Both the position numbers and the translations under genes were made by a program. The notes under the pieces are model-generated. The model was not told the DNA's origin. It saw only the letters and a program-made list of their open reading frames with translations, and ran no database searches. 64,000 bases of DNA, taken from Dryocola clanedunensis subsp. sulfonylureivorans. Its GTDB lineage: Bacteria > Pseudomonadota > Gammaproteobacteria > Enterobacterales > Enterobacteriaceae. The stretch covers positions 1-64,000 of the forward strand of contig NZ_JAERMU010000001.1 in the NCBI RefSeq assembly GCF_016756775.1, read 5' to 3'. Shown here piece after piece: positions 1 through 8,951 of this stretch (its first letter is position 1; the number at the start of each line of letters is the position of its first letter).

Positions 1-59
1 CGTTAAAATCTACACCACAGACTTGAGAGCCTAAGGTCGGATACGACGTCCGGACTGCG

Positions 60-89
60 TTCAGAATAAACTGGCCGGTTTACTCTGAA
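60..89. repeat. Inverted repeat downstream of narI
   Basis: Two arms reading TTCAGAATAAAC and GTTTACTCTGAA surround a short GC-rich centre (TGGCCG). They can form a hairpin with one internal mismatch. It lies beyond the narI terminator and has no T-run on either side. Its role is unknown. Confidence 0.5.
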
Positions 90-107
90 CAGGGGGAATA
101 ATACAAG

Positions 108-133
108 GTCGGATAAGCGAAGCGCCATCCGAC
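108..133. repeat. REP-like palindromic element
   Basis: The arms GTCGGAT and ATCCGAC enclose GCG/CGC pairs, the usual form of enterobacterial REP elements found between genes. It lies just past the end of the narGHJI operon. Confidence 0.65.
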
Positions 134-154
134 ATCGCCCCCCTAAATAACAGA

Positions 155-186
155 CAAAAAAATACCCGGCCGAAGCCAGGTATTTA
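155..186 (-). terminator. Rho-independent terminator of narGHJI
   Basis: Read on the minus strand, the arms AAATACC and GGTATTT pair around a GC core and a TTCG-type loop, and a run of seven or more T follows. It begins about 18 bases after the narI stop codon, so it closes the operon. Confidence 0.85.
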
Positions 187-203
187 CCATCAATCAATAA
201 GCA

Positions 204-881
204 CTAGCGACGAGCGCGAACGACCTGATACTTGCGGGTCAGATACTCGACCGGCGCACTCCAGACGTGCACCAGACGGGTGAACGGGAACAGCAGGAAC
301 ATGGTCATGCCCAGCACCAGGTGCACGCGGAAAACAAAGGCCACGCCGTCCAGATGCTCAGATGCACCGCCCTGGAAGGTCACAACGGATTGCGCCCAAC
401 CCACCAGCTTCATCATTTCACTGCCGTCCATATGCTGCGCCGAGAACGGAATGGTCAGCAGGCCCAGCGCGCACTGTACGACCAACAGCGTCAGAATCAG
501 GATATCTGCTGCGGTAGAAGTTGCACGAACACGCGGGTTGAACAGGCGACGTTTTAGCAGCAGGATGCCGCCAACCAGCGTCATCACGCCACACGCGCCA
601 CCGGCAAGCATGGCCATCTTCTGCTTCACGTCGATAGGCAGGAAAGACTCGTACATCCAGTGCGGCGTCAGCATCCCCAGGAAGTGCCCGGCAAAAATCC
701 CCAGGATCCCGATATGGAACAGGTTCGACGCCAGATTCATGCCTTTTCTGTCCAGCATCTGGCTTGAACCCGCTTTCCAGGAGTACTGGCCGTAGTCGTA
801 ACGCAGCCAGCTGCCTACCAGAAATACCGTACCGCAAAGGTATGGATAGATGTCAAAGAAGAACACATTCAGAAAATGCAT
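204..881 (-). CDS. narI: Respiratory nitrate reductase A, cytochrome b gamma subunit
   Basis: This is the membrane haem b subunit that oxidises quinol and passes electrons through NarH to NarG. The protein is 225 residues, the usual length for E. coli NarI, and begins [15 protein letters not shown]. It has about five hydrophobic helices. The expected axial haem ligands are visible as His56 and His66 ([12 protein letters not shown]) and as two His in the last helices (RVHLV and LVHVW). The frame can be opened two codons earlier at a GTG, but the ATG at 881 follows a GGAGGA ribosome site and gives the family length. The start lies just after the narJ stop. It is the last gene of narGHJI, followed by a terminator. 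Confidence 0.96.
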   Translation of the reverse strand: MHFLNVFFFDIYPYLCGTVFLVGSWLRYDYGQYSWKAGSSQMLDRKGMNLASNLFHIGILGIFAGHFLGMLTPHWMYESFLPIDVKQKMAMLAGGACGVMTLVGGILLLKRRLFNPRVRATSTAADILILTLLVVQCALGLLTIPFSAQHMDGSEMMKLVGWAQSVVTFQGGASEHLDGVAFVFRVHLVLGMTMFLLFPFTRLVHVWSAPVEYLTRKYQVVRARR

Positions 882-883
882 TA

Positions 884-1585
884 TCACTGTCCTCCGATAT
901 TCAGATACTGCGGAGCGACGGCCCCGGCAAAACGACGCTGGTGGCTGCTGATTTCAGATTCGCCGCAGCCCTGGTCGGCAATAAATTTCACCTGTTCTTC
1001 TTCCCACACCGCGTCCAGCGCCTGTGGGGTATCGTCACGGGCTTCATCGGCAATCTGCTGGCTAACGCTCTCCACAACCACATCGCTTTGTGACAGACCG
1101 ATCATCACGTCGAACAGCACCGCATATTTGCTTTCACGCTGCTTGAGACGCGCGCCCAGCAGAGCCAGAATCGGCGCGATATCCTGCAAGCCACCCCGCG
1201 CTTCAGATTCTGAGCGCTGGGAGAGGTATTCAAGATAAAGCGGCAGATGGTCCGGCAGCTCGCGGCTGTCGATTTCCATACCGGCCTGTTCGTACTGGCC
1301 CATCAGATTAACCATCGCCTGGCCGCGATCCCGGGACTCACCGTGTACGTGTTCGAACAGCAGCAGCGACGTTGCGCGGCCGCGGTCGAACAGTTCGCTG
1401 TAGCTCGCCTGGGCGTCCAGCAAATCTCCACCGCAAAGCGTGGAGATAAACTCATTGAGCTGTGCGGCTTGCTGCAGATCCAGCGCAACACCATCGGCTA
1501 AAGCATCGCGAAGCTCCTGCTGGTGCTGCCACAGGGCAGCGTCCGGGTATTCGAGCAGGCGTGAAATTACCAGAAGTTCAATCAT
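884..1585 (-). CDS. narJ: Nitrate reductase A assembly chaperone (delta subunit)
   Basis: NarJ is a cytoplasmic chaperone of the TorD/DmsD/NarJ family. It binds NarG and allows insertion of the molybdenum cofactor before the complex docks on NarI; it is not part of the mature enzyme. The 233-residue product starts [15 protein letters not shown] and ends in the variable Q/G-rich tail typical of the family. The start codon overlaps the narH stop by four bases (ATGA), indicating translational coupling. The narI start follows its stop almost directly. Its place between narH and narI is the conserved order. Confidence 0.96.
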   Translation of the reverse strand: MIELLVISRLLEYPDAALWQHQQELRDALADGVALDLQQAAQLNEFISTLCGGDLLDAQASYSELFDRGRATSLLLFEHVHGESRDRGQAMVNLMGQYEQAGMEIDSRELPDHLPLYLEYLSQRSESEARGGLQDIAPILALLGARLKQRESKYAVLFDVMIGLSQSDVVVESVSQQIADEARDDTPQALDAVWEEEQVKFIADQGCGESEISSHQRRFAGAVAPQYLNIGGQ

Positions 1586-3117
1586 GCTTGCGGCTCCGTT
1601 TTGCTGGAAACGTCAATGGCGTCGATGCGGCGGCTGTTGAACAGGTTGAACTTAGAGTCCGACCCGTGGCAGCCGTCGCCGAAGCTGAAGCCGCACCCTT
1701 TGCTTTCCGGGAAGGCTTCTGCCGCCAGCTCGCGGTGGCTGGACGGCACCACGAAACGGTCTTCGTAGTTGGCAATCGCCAGGTAGCGATACATTTCCTG
1801 CGCCTGGGCTTCGGTCAGGCCGACCTCTTCCAGCGCGCGGGTATCTGTAACGCCTTCCACGGTTTCAGCACGCTTATAATGGCGCATCGCCATCATACGT
1901 TTCAGGGCGCGCAGCACCGGCGCGGTATCCCCGGCGGTCAGCAGGTTCGCCAGGTATTCAACCGGAATACGCAGGCTTTCCACGTCAGGCAGAATGCCGG
2001 TATGCGGCAGCTCACCCGCATCGGCCGCAGACTGAATTGGCGACAGCGGCGGCACGTACCAGACCATCGGCAGCGTGCGGTATTCCGGGTGCAGCGGCAG
2101 CGCCAGCTTCCAGTCCATCGCCATTTTATAGACCGGCGACTGCTGGGCGGCGGTGATGACGCTGTGCGGAATGCCGTCTTTCAGAGCCTGCTCGATAATT
2201 TTCGGGTCGTTAGGGTCAAGGAAGATACCCAGCTGACGCTCGTAAAGATCCTTTTCGTTCTCGGTGCTTGCTGCCTGCTCAATGGCGTCCGCATCATAAA
2301 GCAGCACGCCCAGGTAGCGGATACGGCCTACGCAGGTTTCGGAGCAAACGGTCGGCTGACCGGCTTCGATACGCGGGTAGCAGAAGATGCACTTCTCTGA
2401 CTTGCCGCTCTTCCAGTTAAAGTAGATTTTCTTGTACGGGCAGCCGGTGATGCACATACGCCAGCCGCGGCACTTGTCCTGGTCGATCAGCACGATGCCG
2501 TCTTCTTCACGCTTGTAGATGGCGCCGCTCGGGCAGGTCGCCACGCACGCTGGGTTCAGACAGTGCTCGCACAGACGCGGCAGATAGGCCATGAAGGTGT
2601 TTTCGAACTGGCCGTACATCGCCTTCTGCATGTTTTCGAAGTTCTGATCTTTGGCGCGCTTTTCAAATTCGCCGCCGAGGATCTCTTCCCAGTTCGGGCC
2701 CGCTTCGATTTTGTTCATGCGCTGGCCGGTGATCAGCGAGCGCGGACGGGCGATCGGCTGATGCTTGCCTTCCGGCGCGTTGTGCAGGTGCTGGTAGTCG
2801 TAGTCAAACGGCTCGTAGTAATCGTCGATGCCTGGCAGGTGCGGGTTAGCAAAGATTTTACCCAGCAGCAGAGCACGGTTACCCATGCGCGGCTGCAGCT
2901 TACCGTTGATTTTACGGATCCAGCCGCCTTTCCATTTCTCCTGGTTTTCCCAGTCGTTCGGGTAGCCAATGCCCGGCTTGGTTTCCACGTTGTTGAACCA
3001 CGCGTACTCCATGCCTTCACGGCTGGTCCAGACGTTTTTACAGGTCACAGAACAGGTGTGACAGCCGATGCATTTATCAAGATTCAGCACCATGCCGACT
3101 TGTGAACGAATTTTCAT
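1582..3117 (-). CDS. narH: Respiratory nitrate reductase A, iron-sulfur beta subunit
   Basis: This is the electron-transfer subunit carrying three [4Fe-4S] clusters and one [3Fe-4S] cluster between NarI haem and the NarG catalytic centre. The protein has 511 residues. Cluster motifs are visible in order: CIGCHTCSVTC (Cys16-Cys26), CEHCLNPACVATCP near residue 184, CRGWRMCITGCP, in which a Trp replaces the second Cys as in the [3Fe-4S] site of E. coli NarH, and CIFCYP with CSETC. The gene overlaps narG by four bases upstream and narJ by four bases downstream. It is cytoplasmic and anchored through NarI. Confidence 0.97.
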   Translation of the reverse strand: MKIRSQVGMVLNLDKCIGCHTCSVTCKNVWTSREGMEYAWFNNVETKPGIGYPNDWENQEKWKGGWIRKINGKLQPRMGNRALLLGKIFANPHLPGIDDYYEPFDYDYQHLHNAPEGKHQPIARPRSLITGQRMNKIEAGPNWEEILGGEFEKRAKDQNFENMQKAMYGQFENTFMAYLPRLCEHCLNPACVATCPSGAIYKREEDGIVLIDQDKCRGWRMCITGCPYKKIYFNWKSGKSEKCIFCYPRIEAGQPTVCSETCVGRIRYLGVLLYDADAIEQAASTENEKDLYERQLGIFLDPNDPKIIEQALKDGIPHSVITAAQQSPVYKMAMDWKLALPLHPEYRTLPMVWYVPPLSPIQSAADAGELPHTGILPDVESLRIPVEYLANLLTAGDTAPVLRALKRMMAMRHYKRAETVEGVTDTRALEEVGLTEAQAQEMYRYLAIANYEDRFVVPSSHRELAAEAFPESKGCGFSFGDGCHGSDSKFNLFNSRRIDAIDVSSKTEPQA

Positions 3118-6100
3118 TTTACGCTCTCCTGTTTCTGGTCGTTGCCTTCACCGTCTAACCAGTTAATGTCTTTCATCTTGCGGACCACCACGAACTCATC
3201 ACGGTTGGAGCCCACGGTGCCGTAGTAGTTGAAGCCGTAAGCCAGCTGCGCATAGCCACCAATCATATGGGTTGGTTTCGGGCTGATGCGGGTCACCGAG
3301 TTATGGATACCGCCGCGCTGGCCGGTGATTTCAGAACCCGGCAGGTTCACGATACGTTCCTGGGCGTGGTACATCATCGTCATGCCTTCCGGCACGCGCT
3401 GGCTCACTACCGCACGCGCGGTCAGCGCACCGTTTTTGTTGAACACTTCGATCCAGTCGTTGTCCTCAATGCCCAGATCTTTGGCATCGATTTCACTCAT
3501 CCAGACAATCGGGCCGCCGCGTGACAGGGTCAGCATCAGCAGGTTGTCGCTGTAGGTGGAGTGAATGCCCCATTTCTGGTGCGGCGTCAGGAAGTTCAGC
3601 GCCTTTTCCGGGTTACCGTTGGATTTTTTACCCATCACGCCTTTTACCGAGCGGGTATCAATCGGCGGACGGTAAACCAGCAGGCTTTCGCCAAAATCAC
3701 GCATCCACTGGTGATCCTGATACAGCTGCTGGCGGCCGGACAGGGTGCGCCATGGGATCAGCTCGTGGACGTTGGTGTAACCGGCGTTATAGGAAACGTG
3801 CTCATCTTCAAGGCCGGACCAGGTCGGGCTGGAGATGATTTTGCGCGGCTGCGCCTGGATATCGCGGAAGCGGATTTTCTCCTCTTCTTTGTTGGTCGCC
3901 AGGTGCGTGTGGTCGCGGCCGGTAAACTCGCTGAGCGCGGCCCAGGCTTTCACCGCTACGTGGCCGTTGGTTTCCGGTGCCAGGGTCAGGATCATCTCTG
4001 CGGCATCGATCGCCGTGTTGATCATCGGCTGGCCTTTCGCCGGGCCGTCTGCCTTGGTGTAGTTGAGCTTGCGCAGCAGATCCATTTCGGTCTGGGTATT
4101 CCAGGCGATGCCCTTCCCGCCGTTACCGATGGTTTCCATCAGCGGGCCGATGGAGGTAAAGCGCTCGTAGGTTGCCGGGTAGTCACGTTCAACCGTCACC
4201 AGGTGCGGAGCCGTTTTACCAGGGATCAGATCGCATTCGCCCTTTTTCCAGTCCATCACGCCGAACGGCTGAGCCAGCTCTGCGGCGGAGTCGTGCTGGA
4301 TTGGCAGCGTCACAACATCGGTTTCTTTCCCTAAGTGGCCAACGCACACTTCGGAGAATTTCTTCGCGATATCTTTGTAGATATCCCAGTCGCTTTTTGA
4401 GTCCCATGCCGGGTCAACGGCGGCGGAAAGCGGATGAATAAACGGATGCATATCCGAAGTATTCATGTCGTCTTTCTCATACCAGGTCGCCGTTGGCAGC
4501 ACGATATCCGAGTACAGGCAGGTGCTCGACAGGCGGAAGTCCAGCGTCACCACCAGATCCAGCTTGCCGTCGAGGCCGTTATCCACCCACTCCACTTCTT
4601 CCGGCATCACGCCGCCTTCTATGCCCAGGTCCTTGCCCTGAATACCGTTTTCGGTACCGAGCAGATACTTAAGCATGTACTCGTGGCCCTTACCGGAGGA
4701 ACCCAGCAGGTTAGAACGCCAGACGAACAGGTTGCGCGGGTGGTTGTTGCCCGCATCCGGCTGCTCCGCCGCAAAGCGAATGTCGCCGCTTTTCAGCTGC
4801 TGAGCCGTAAAGTCAGCCGCGCTCATGCCAGCCGCTTTCGCCTGCGCCGCGATGTTCAGCGGGTTGGTATTCAGCTGCGGTGAGGAAGGCAGCCAGCCCA
4901 TGCGTTCCGCGCGGACGTTAAAGTCAATCAAGTGGCCGCTGTAGCGGGATTTGTCCGCCAGCGGGGAGAGCAGTTCTTCCGCAGTCAGCGACTCGTAGCG
5001 CCACTGGCTGGAATGGTTATAGAAGAACGAGGTGCTGTTCATGTGGCGTGGCGGGCGCTGCCAGTCAAGGGCAAACGCCAGCGGAGTCCAGCCGGTTTGC
5101 GGACGCAGCTTTTCCTGGCCCACGTAGTGTGCCCAGCCGCCGCCGCTCTGGCCGACGCAGCCGCAGAAGATCAGCATGTTGATCAGGCCGCGGTAGTTCA
5201 TGTCCATGTGGAACCAGTGGTTCATCCCGGCACCGACGATGATCATCGAACGACCATGCGTTTTATCGGCATTATCGGCGAACTCACGAGCGATGCGTAC
5301 GATGTTCTGACGGGAAACGCCGGTGATCTGCTCGGCCCACGCAGGGGTATAAGCTTTCACTTCGTCATAGCTGGAAGCGCAGTTTTCATCGTTCAGACCG
5401 CGTTCCAGGCCGTAGTTCGCCAGGGTCAGGTCGTAAACGGTGGTCACCAGCGCGCTGCTGCCGTCTGCCAGCTGAATACGCTTAACCGGCAGCTTGTGCA
5501 TCAGCACGTTGTCGAGCTTGACGTTGCTGAAGTGCTCGGAGCTTTCGCCGCCGAAGTAAGGGAAGCCCACTTCGGCCACTTCGTCGTGGCTGCCCAGCAG
5601 GCTCAGGCGCAGCTCGGCCTCTTCGCCGCTGGTGCCGTCGCGCTGCTCGAGGTTCCACTTGCCCTTCTCGCCCCAGCGGTAGCCGATGGAGCCGTTCGGT
5701 GCCAGCAGCTCGCCGTTCTGGTTATCCAGAGCAACGGTTTTCCACTGCGGGTTGTTCTCCTGGCCCAGGCCATCGACCAGGTCAGATGCACGCAGCATGC
5801 GGCCCGCGGCATAGAACCCGTCACGCTCTTCGAGCATCACCAGCATCGGCATGTCGGTGTAGCGACGCACGTAGTCGGTGAAGTACTGGCTTGGGTTATC
5901 CAGGTGGAACTCACGCAGCATGACGTGGCCCATCGCCAGCGCCATCGCGGCATCGGTACCCTGCTTCGGCGCCAGCCACTGGTCGCAAAGCTTGGCGATT
6001 TCCGCGTAGTCCGGCGTGACGGCGACCGTTTTGGTCCCTTTGTAACGCACTTCGGTAAAGAAGTGGGCGTCCGGGGTACGGGTCTGCGGCACGTTAGAGC

Positions 6101-6860
6101 CCCAGGCCATGATGTAACTGGAGTTGTACCAGTCGGCGGACTCAGGCACGTCGGTCTGCTCGCCCCAGGTCATTGGTGACGCAGGTGGTAAATCGCAGTA
6201 CCAGTCGTAGAAGCTCAGACAGGTCCCGCCAATCAGGGAGATATAGCGAGCGCCGGCGGCGTAGGAAACCATCGACATCGCCGGGATTGGCGAGAAGCCC
6301 GCGATACGGTCAGGACCGTAAGTTTTCGCGGTAAAGACGTTGGACGCCGCAATCAGCTCGTTCACTTCCTGCCAGCTTGAGCGGACAAAACCACCGCGAC
6401 CACGGGCTTGTTTATAGCTTTTTGCTTTTTCCGGGTCGTTGATGATGGAAGCCCACGCGTCTACCGGGTCGGCGTGCACGGTTTTCGCTTCGCGCCACAG
6501 TTTAATCAGACGCTTACGCATCAGCGGGTATTTCAGGCGGTTAGCGCTGTAGAGATACCAGGAGTAGCTGGCGCCGCGAGGGCAGCCGCGTGGCTCATGG
6601 TTTGGCATATCCGGGCGGGTGCGCGGGTAGTCGGTCTGCTGGGTTTCCCAGGTGACGAGGCCGCTTTTGACGTAAATTTTCCAGCTGCAGGAGCCGGTGC
6701 AGTTTACACCGTGGGTAGAACGCACAACTTTGTCGTGCTGCCAGCGCTGGCGGTAGCCTTCTTCCCAATCGCGGTTGGTATCGAGCAGCTGGCCATGTCC
6801 GTCGGCAAAGGTATCACCCTTCTGTTTGAAGTAGCGAAACCGGTCAAGAAACTTACTCAT
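3114..6860 (-). CDS. narG: Respiratory nitrate reductase A, molybdenum catalytic alpha subunit
   Basis: NarG reduces nitrate to nitrite in the cytoplasm using a bis-MGD molybdenum cofactor. From the ATG at 6860 the protein has 1,248 residues, like E. coli NarG (1,247), and begins MSKFLDRFRYFKQKGD. The FS0 cluster ligands are visible as HGVNCTGSC (His49, Cys53, Cys57) and GCPRGASYS (Cys about 92). The frame stays open 22 codons further upstream, but that extension is basic and unlike the family, and the chosen ATG has an AGGAGA site seven bases before it. It is the first gene of narGHJI, under the FNR/IHF/NarL region upstream. Confidence 0.97.
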   Translation of the reverse strand: MSKFLDRFRYFKQKGDTFADGHGQLLDTNRDWEEGYRQRWQHDKVVRSTHGVNCTGSCSWKIYVKSGLVTWETQQTDYPRTRPDMPNHEPRGCPRGASYSWYLYSANRLKYPLMRKRLIKLWREAKTVHADPVDAWASIINDPEKAKSYKQARGRGGFVRSSWQEVNELIAASNVFTAKTYGPDRIAGFSPIPAMSMVSYAAGARYISLIGGTCLSFYDWYCDLPPASPMTWGEQTDVPESADWYNSSYIMAWGSNVPQTRTPDAHFFTEVRYKGTKTVAVTPDYAEIAKLCDQWLAPKQGTDAAMALAMGHVMLREFHLDNPSQYFTDYVRRYTDMPMLVMLEERDGFYAAGRMLRASDLVDGLGQENNPQWKTVALDNQNGELLAPNGSIGYRWGEKGKWNLEQRDGTSGEEAELRLSLLGSHDEVAEVGFPYFGGESSEHFSNVKLDNVLMHKLPVKRIQLADGSSALVTTVYDLTLANYGLERGLNDENCASSYDEVKAYTPAWAEQITGVSRQNIVRIAREFADNADKTHGRSMIIVGAGMNHWFHMDMNYRGLINMLIFCGCVGQSGGGWAHYVGQEKLRPQTGWTPLAFALDWQRPPRHMNSTSFFYNHSSQWRYESLTAEELLSPLADKSRYSGHLIDFNVRAERMGWLPSSPQLNTNPLNIAAQAKAAGMSAADFTAQQLKSGDIRFAAEQPDAGNNHPRNLFVWRSNLLGSSGKGHEYMLKYLLGTENGIQGKDLGIEGGVMPEEVEWVDNGLDGKLDLVVTLDFRLSSTCLYSDIVLPTATWYEKDDMNTSDMHPFIHPLSAAVDPAWDSKSDWDIYKDIAKKFSEVCVGHLGKETDVVTLPIQHDSAAELAQPFGVMDWKKGECDLIPGKTAPHLVTVERDYPATYERFTSIGPLMETIGNGGKGIAWNTQTEMDLLRKLNYTKADGPAKGQPMINTAIDAAEMILTLAPETNGHVAVKAWAALSEFTGRDHTHLATNKEEEKIRFRDIQAQPRKIISSPTWSGLEDEHVSYNAGYTNVHELIPWRTLSGRQQLYQDHQWMRDFGESLLVYRPPIDTRSVKGVMGKKSNGNPEKALNFLTPHQKWGIHSTYSDNLLMLTLSRGGPIVWMSEIDAKDLGIEDNDWIEVFNKNGALTARAVVSQRVPEGMTMMYHAQERIVNLPGSEITGQRGGIHNSVTRISPKPTHMIGGYAQLAYGFNYYGTVGSNRDEFVVVRKMKDINWLDGEGNDQKQESVK

Positions 6861-6952
6861 CGGGATTCTCCTGATGTGGAGCCTGGAGGCTCTTCTGTGA
6901 AATCGACATTGCAGATTTGCTGGCACGGTATCGCGCGGATAAGGAGGCAGAA

Positions 6953-6966
6953 TTGATAACGATCAA
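6953..6966 (-). promoter_or_regulatory. FNR box of the narG promoter
   Basis: TTGATAACGATCAA is a perfect match to the FNR consensus TTGAT-N4-ATCAA. Its centre is 99 bases upstream of the narG start codon. If it sits at -41.5 as in E. coli, transcription starts near 6918, leaving a leader of about 58 bases. Confidence 0.9.
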
Positions 6967-7034
6967 CACACCAGGCGTTGTCTTACTGCCTGAAAAACGC
7001 GAATACCACCAAAGTAGCATGCGGAAATATTTTA

Positions 7035-7047
7035 TAATTCATTGATA
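7035..7047 (-). promoter_or_regulatory. Putative IHF site upstream of narG
   Basis: On the minus strand TATCAATGAATTA matches the IHF consensus WATCAANNNNTTR exactly. Relative to a start inferred from the FNR box it centres near -123, close to the known IHF position in E. coli narG. IHF bending there would bring distal NarL to the promoter. The placement is an inference from the motif. Confidence 0.65.
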
Positions 7048-7109
7048 AGTAATGGTTATTTTTGATATTTGATTTTGCAGAGGTACAGTTCAGGCTGCAG
7101 GAGGTATTA

Positions 7110-7116
7110 AGGGGTA
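7110..7116 (-). promoter_or_regulatory. Distal NarL heptamer of narG
   Basis: The minus strand reads TACCCCT, matching the NarL heptamer TACYYMT. It lies about 195 bases upstream of the inferred narG transcription start, which is the position of the high-affinity NarL site in E. coli. Confidence 0.65.
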
Positions 7117-7203
7117 GGTACTACCAGACTCACCCAGCTCCGGAGCCGCAATTGATGTTCAGAGGGAGATATTAGTATGTTGTAACTAAGTCATGTTACT
7201 CAT

Positions 7204-7228
7204 AAAAAAAGCGCGACCGAAGCCGCGC
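7204..7228 (-). terminator. Rho-independent terminator of narK
   Basis: On the minus strand a GCGCGGC/GTCGCGC stem with a TTCG loop is followed by seven T. It lies about 33 bases beyond the narK stop codon and separates narK from the narG regulatory region. Confidence 0.85.
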
Positions 7229-7260
7229 AGGGATAACCAAAATGGTCAATTTTTTAAAAC

Positions 7261-8652
7261 TTATTTGGCAGATTTACGGCCGTACACGGCCCAGGTGATG
7301 ACCACACAGACGATGTAGAACACCAGGAAAATTTTCATTGCTCCTGCCGGGGAACCGGTCAGCGCCAGCGAGGTCCCGAAAGCTTTAGGGATGAAGAACC
7401 CGCCTACGGCACCAATCGCCGAGATAAAGCCAAGCGCCGCCGCGGTGTCGGTTGCCGCTTCGCGCATGGCGTGTTCTTCAGTACCGCCGGCCGCTTTTAC
7501 GCGATCCATAGTCAGCTTGCGGAAGATAACGGAGATCATCTGGAAGGTGGAACCACTGCCCAGCCCGGCCGTCAGGAACAGCATCAGGAACACGCCGAAG
7601 AAGGCAATAAAGTTGCCGCCCACGCCGTTATGCGGCAGCGTGGTGAACAACAGCGCGCTGAATACGGCCATGAAGATGAAGTTAATCAGCGAGACTCGGG
7701 TGCCGCCGAAACGGTCAGAAATCGCACCGCCAGCAGAGCGGGCCAGCGCGCCGAACAGCGGGCCAAAGAACGCGAAGTGCAGAATATTGATATCCGGGAA
7801 CTGGGTTTTGGCCAGCATCGCGAAACCGGCGGAGAAGCCGATAAACGAGCCGAACGTCGCCAGGTACAGCACGCCCATGATCCACAGATGCGCACGCTTC
7901 AGAACCGGCAGCTGTTCGCGCAGCGAGGCCTTAGAGGCGGACAGATCGTTCATGCCAAACCAGGCTGCGATGGTGAAGATAGCCAGGAAAGGCACCCAGA
8001 TCCATGCAGCATTTTCGAGGAACAGCATTGAACCGTCAGCCTGCTCCACGCCCGTGCCGCCGAAGATGGCGAACATAGAAAGGGAAATGGCCAGTGGTGC
8101 AACCAGCTGCATCACGCTCACGCCCAGGTTACCCAGGCCGCCGTTAATACCCAGCGCCCCGCCCTGTTTGGCTTTCGGGAAGAAGAAGCTGATGTTCGCC
8201 ATGCTCGAGGCGAAGTTGGCACCCGCGAAGCCACAAAGCAGCGCGATGATGATAAAGACGCTGAATGGCGTGGTGGTATCCTGCACGGCAAAACCAAGCC
8301 AGACGCAAGGGATAATCAGGATGCCGGTACTGAACGCTGTCCAGCGACGTCCACCGAAGATAGGCACCATAAAGGAGTACGGAACACGAAGCAGCGCGCC
8401 GGAGACGGAAGGCAGCGCGGTCAGCATGAACAGCTGGTCGGTTGTAAAGCTAAAGCCCACCTTGTTCAGGTTCACCGCAACGGCGCTGAACAGCATCCAG
8501 ACGCAGAAGGCGAGCAGCAGGCTCGGCACGGAAATCCACAGGTTGCGGCTGGCAATACGATGACCTTTTGTTTGCCAGAACTCGACATCTTCCGGACGCC
8601 AGTCCGTGACCAGCCCCGCGGATTTCTGCTCTTTATTGGACGACGCAGACAT
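7261..8652 (-). CDS. narK: Nitrate/nitrite antiporter NarK
   Basis: This inner-membrane major facilitator carrier imports nitrate for respiratory reduction and exports nitrite. The 463-residue protein has the E. coli NarK length, about 12 hydrophobic helices and the nitrate-porter signature region GANFASSMANISFFFPK followed by GGLGNLG. The N-terminal part DWRPEDVEFW...RIASRNLWISVPSLLL matches the family. A GTG two codons upstream is also in frame, but the ATG at 8652 has a GAGG site five bases before it. It is monocistronic with its own terminator and has a perfect FNR box about 67 bases upstream. Confidence 0.96.
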   Translation of the reverse strand: MSASSNKEQKSAGLVTDWRPEDVEFWQTKGHRIASRNLWISVPSLLLAFCVWMLFSAVAVNLNKVGFSFTTDQLFMLTALPSVSGALLRVPYSFMVPIFGGRRWTAFSTGILIIPCVWLGFAVQDTTTPFSVFIIIALLCGFAGANFASSMANISFFFPKAKQGGALGINGGLGNLGVSVMQLVAPLAISLSMFAIFGGTGVEQADGSMLFLENAAWIWVPFLAIFTIAAWFGMNDLSASKASLREQLPVLKRAHLWIMGVLYLATFGSFIGFSAGFAMLAKTQFPDINILHFAFFGPLFGALARSAGGAISDRFGGTRVSLINFIFMAVFSALLFTTLPHNGVGGNFIAFFGVFLMLFLTAGLGSGSTFQMISVIFRKLTMDRVKAAGGTEEHAMREAATDTAAALGFISAIGAVGGFFIPKAFGTSLALTGSPAGAMKIFLVFYIVCVVITWAVYGRKSAK

Positions 8653-8712
8653 AAACACCTCAAATGTGTAAGAGTAATTGCCGCCACATTAGGGAGTATT
8701 GGTGAATCTAAA

Positions 8713-8726
8713 TTGATGTATATCAA
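8713..8726 (-). promoter_or_regulatory. FNR box of the narK promoter
   Basis: TTGATGTATATCAA is a perfect TTGAT-N4-ATCAA FNR site, centred about 67 bases upstream of the narK start codon. A -41.5 position would place the transcription start near 8678. Confidence 0.9.
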
Positions 8727-8821
8727 GGGATAATCGGACAGAATGGCGCTTATATTTTAACCATGATTCTTTGTGAGTAAGCCAAAATCACAAAAAAACT
8801 GTGGGTTTTCACTGCCCTGGA

Positions 8822-8896
8822 AGGGGTACAGCAGGGTTATAACCACCGTCATGCCACCAGTGGCAATTAAGGGGTAATCATTAGGGGGTATGGGTA
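8822..8896. promoter_or_regulatory. Cluster of NarL heptamers between narK and narX
   Basis: Four NarL-type heptamers are visible on the minus strand: TACCCCT (8822-8828), TACCCCT (8870-8876), TACCCCC (8884-8890) and TACCCAT (8890-8896). They lie about 145-220 bases upstream of the inferred narK start and within 60-130 bases of narX. They could activate narK and also touch the narXL promoter. Confidence 0.65.
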
Positions 8897-8951
8897 TACT
8901 CCGGGTGATGGCTGAAAATATGCCCACTCAAGCATGAAGGATACCCGATAA

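Noticed and set aside
1462-2400. 312-codon plus-strand open frame antisense to narJ/narH
   Set aside because: It lies wholly opposite well-supported genes and has shadow-type composition.
4932-6179. 415-codon plus-strand open frame antisense to narG
   Set aside because: It is a shadow of the high-GC narG codons, with His/Arg/Val-rich content, no family likeness and no ribosome site.
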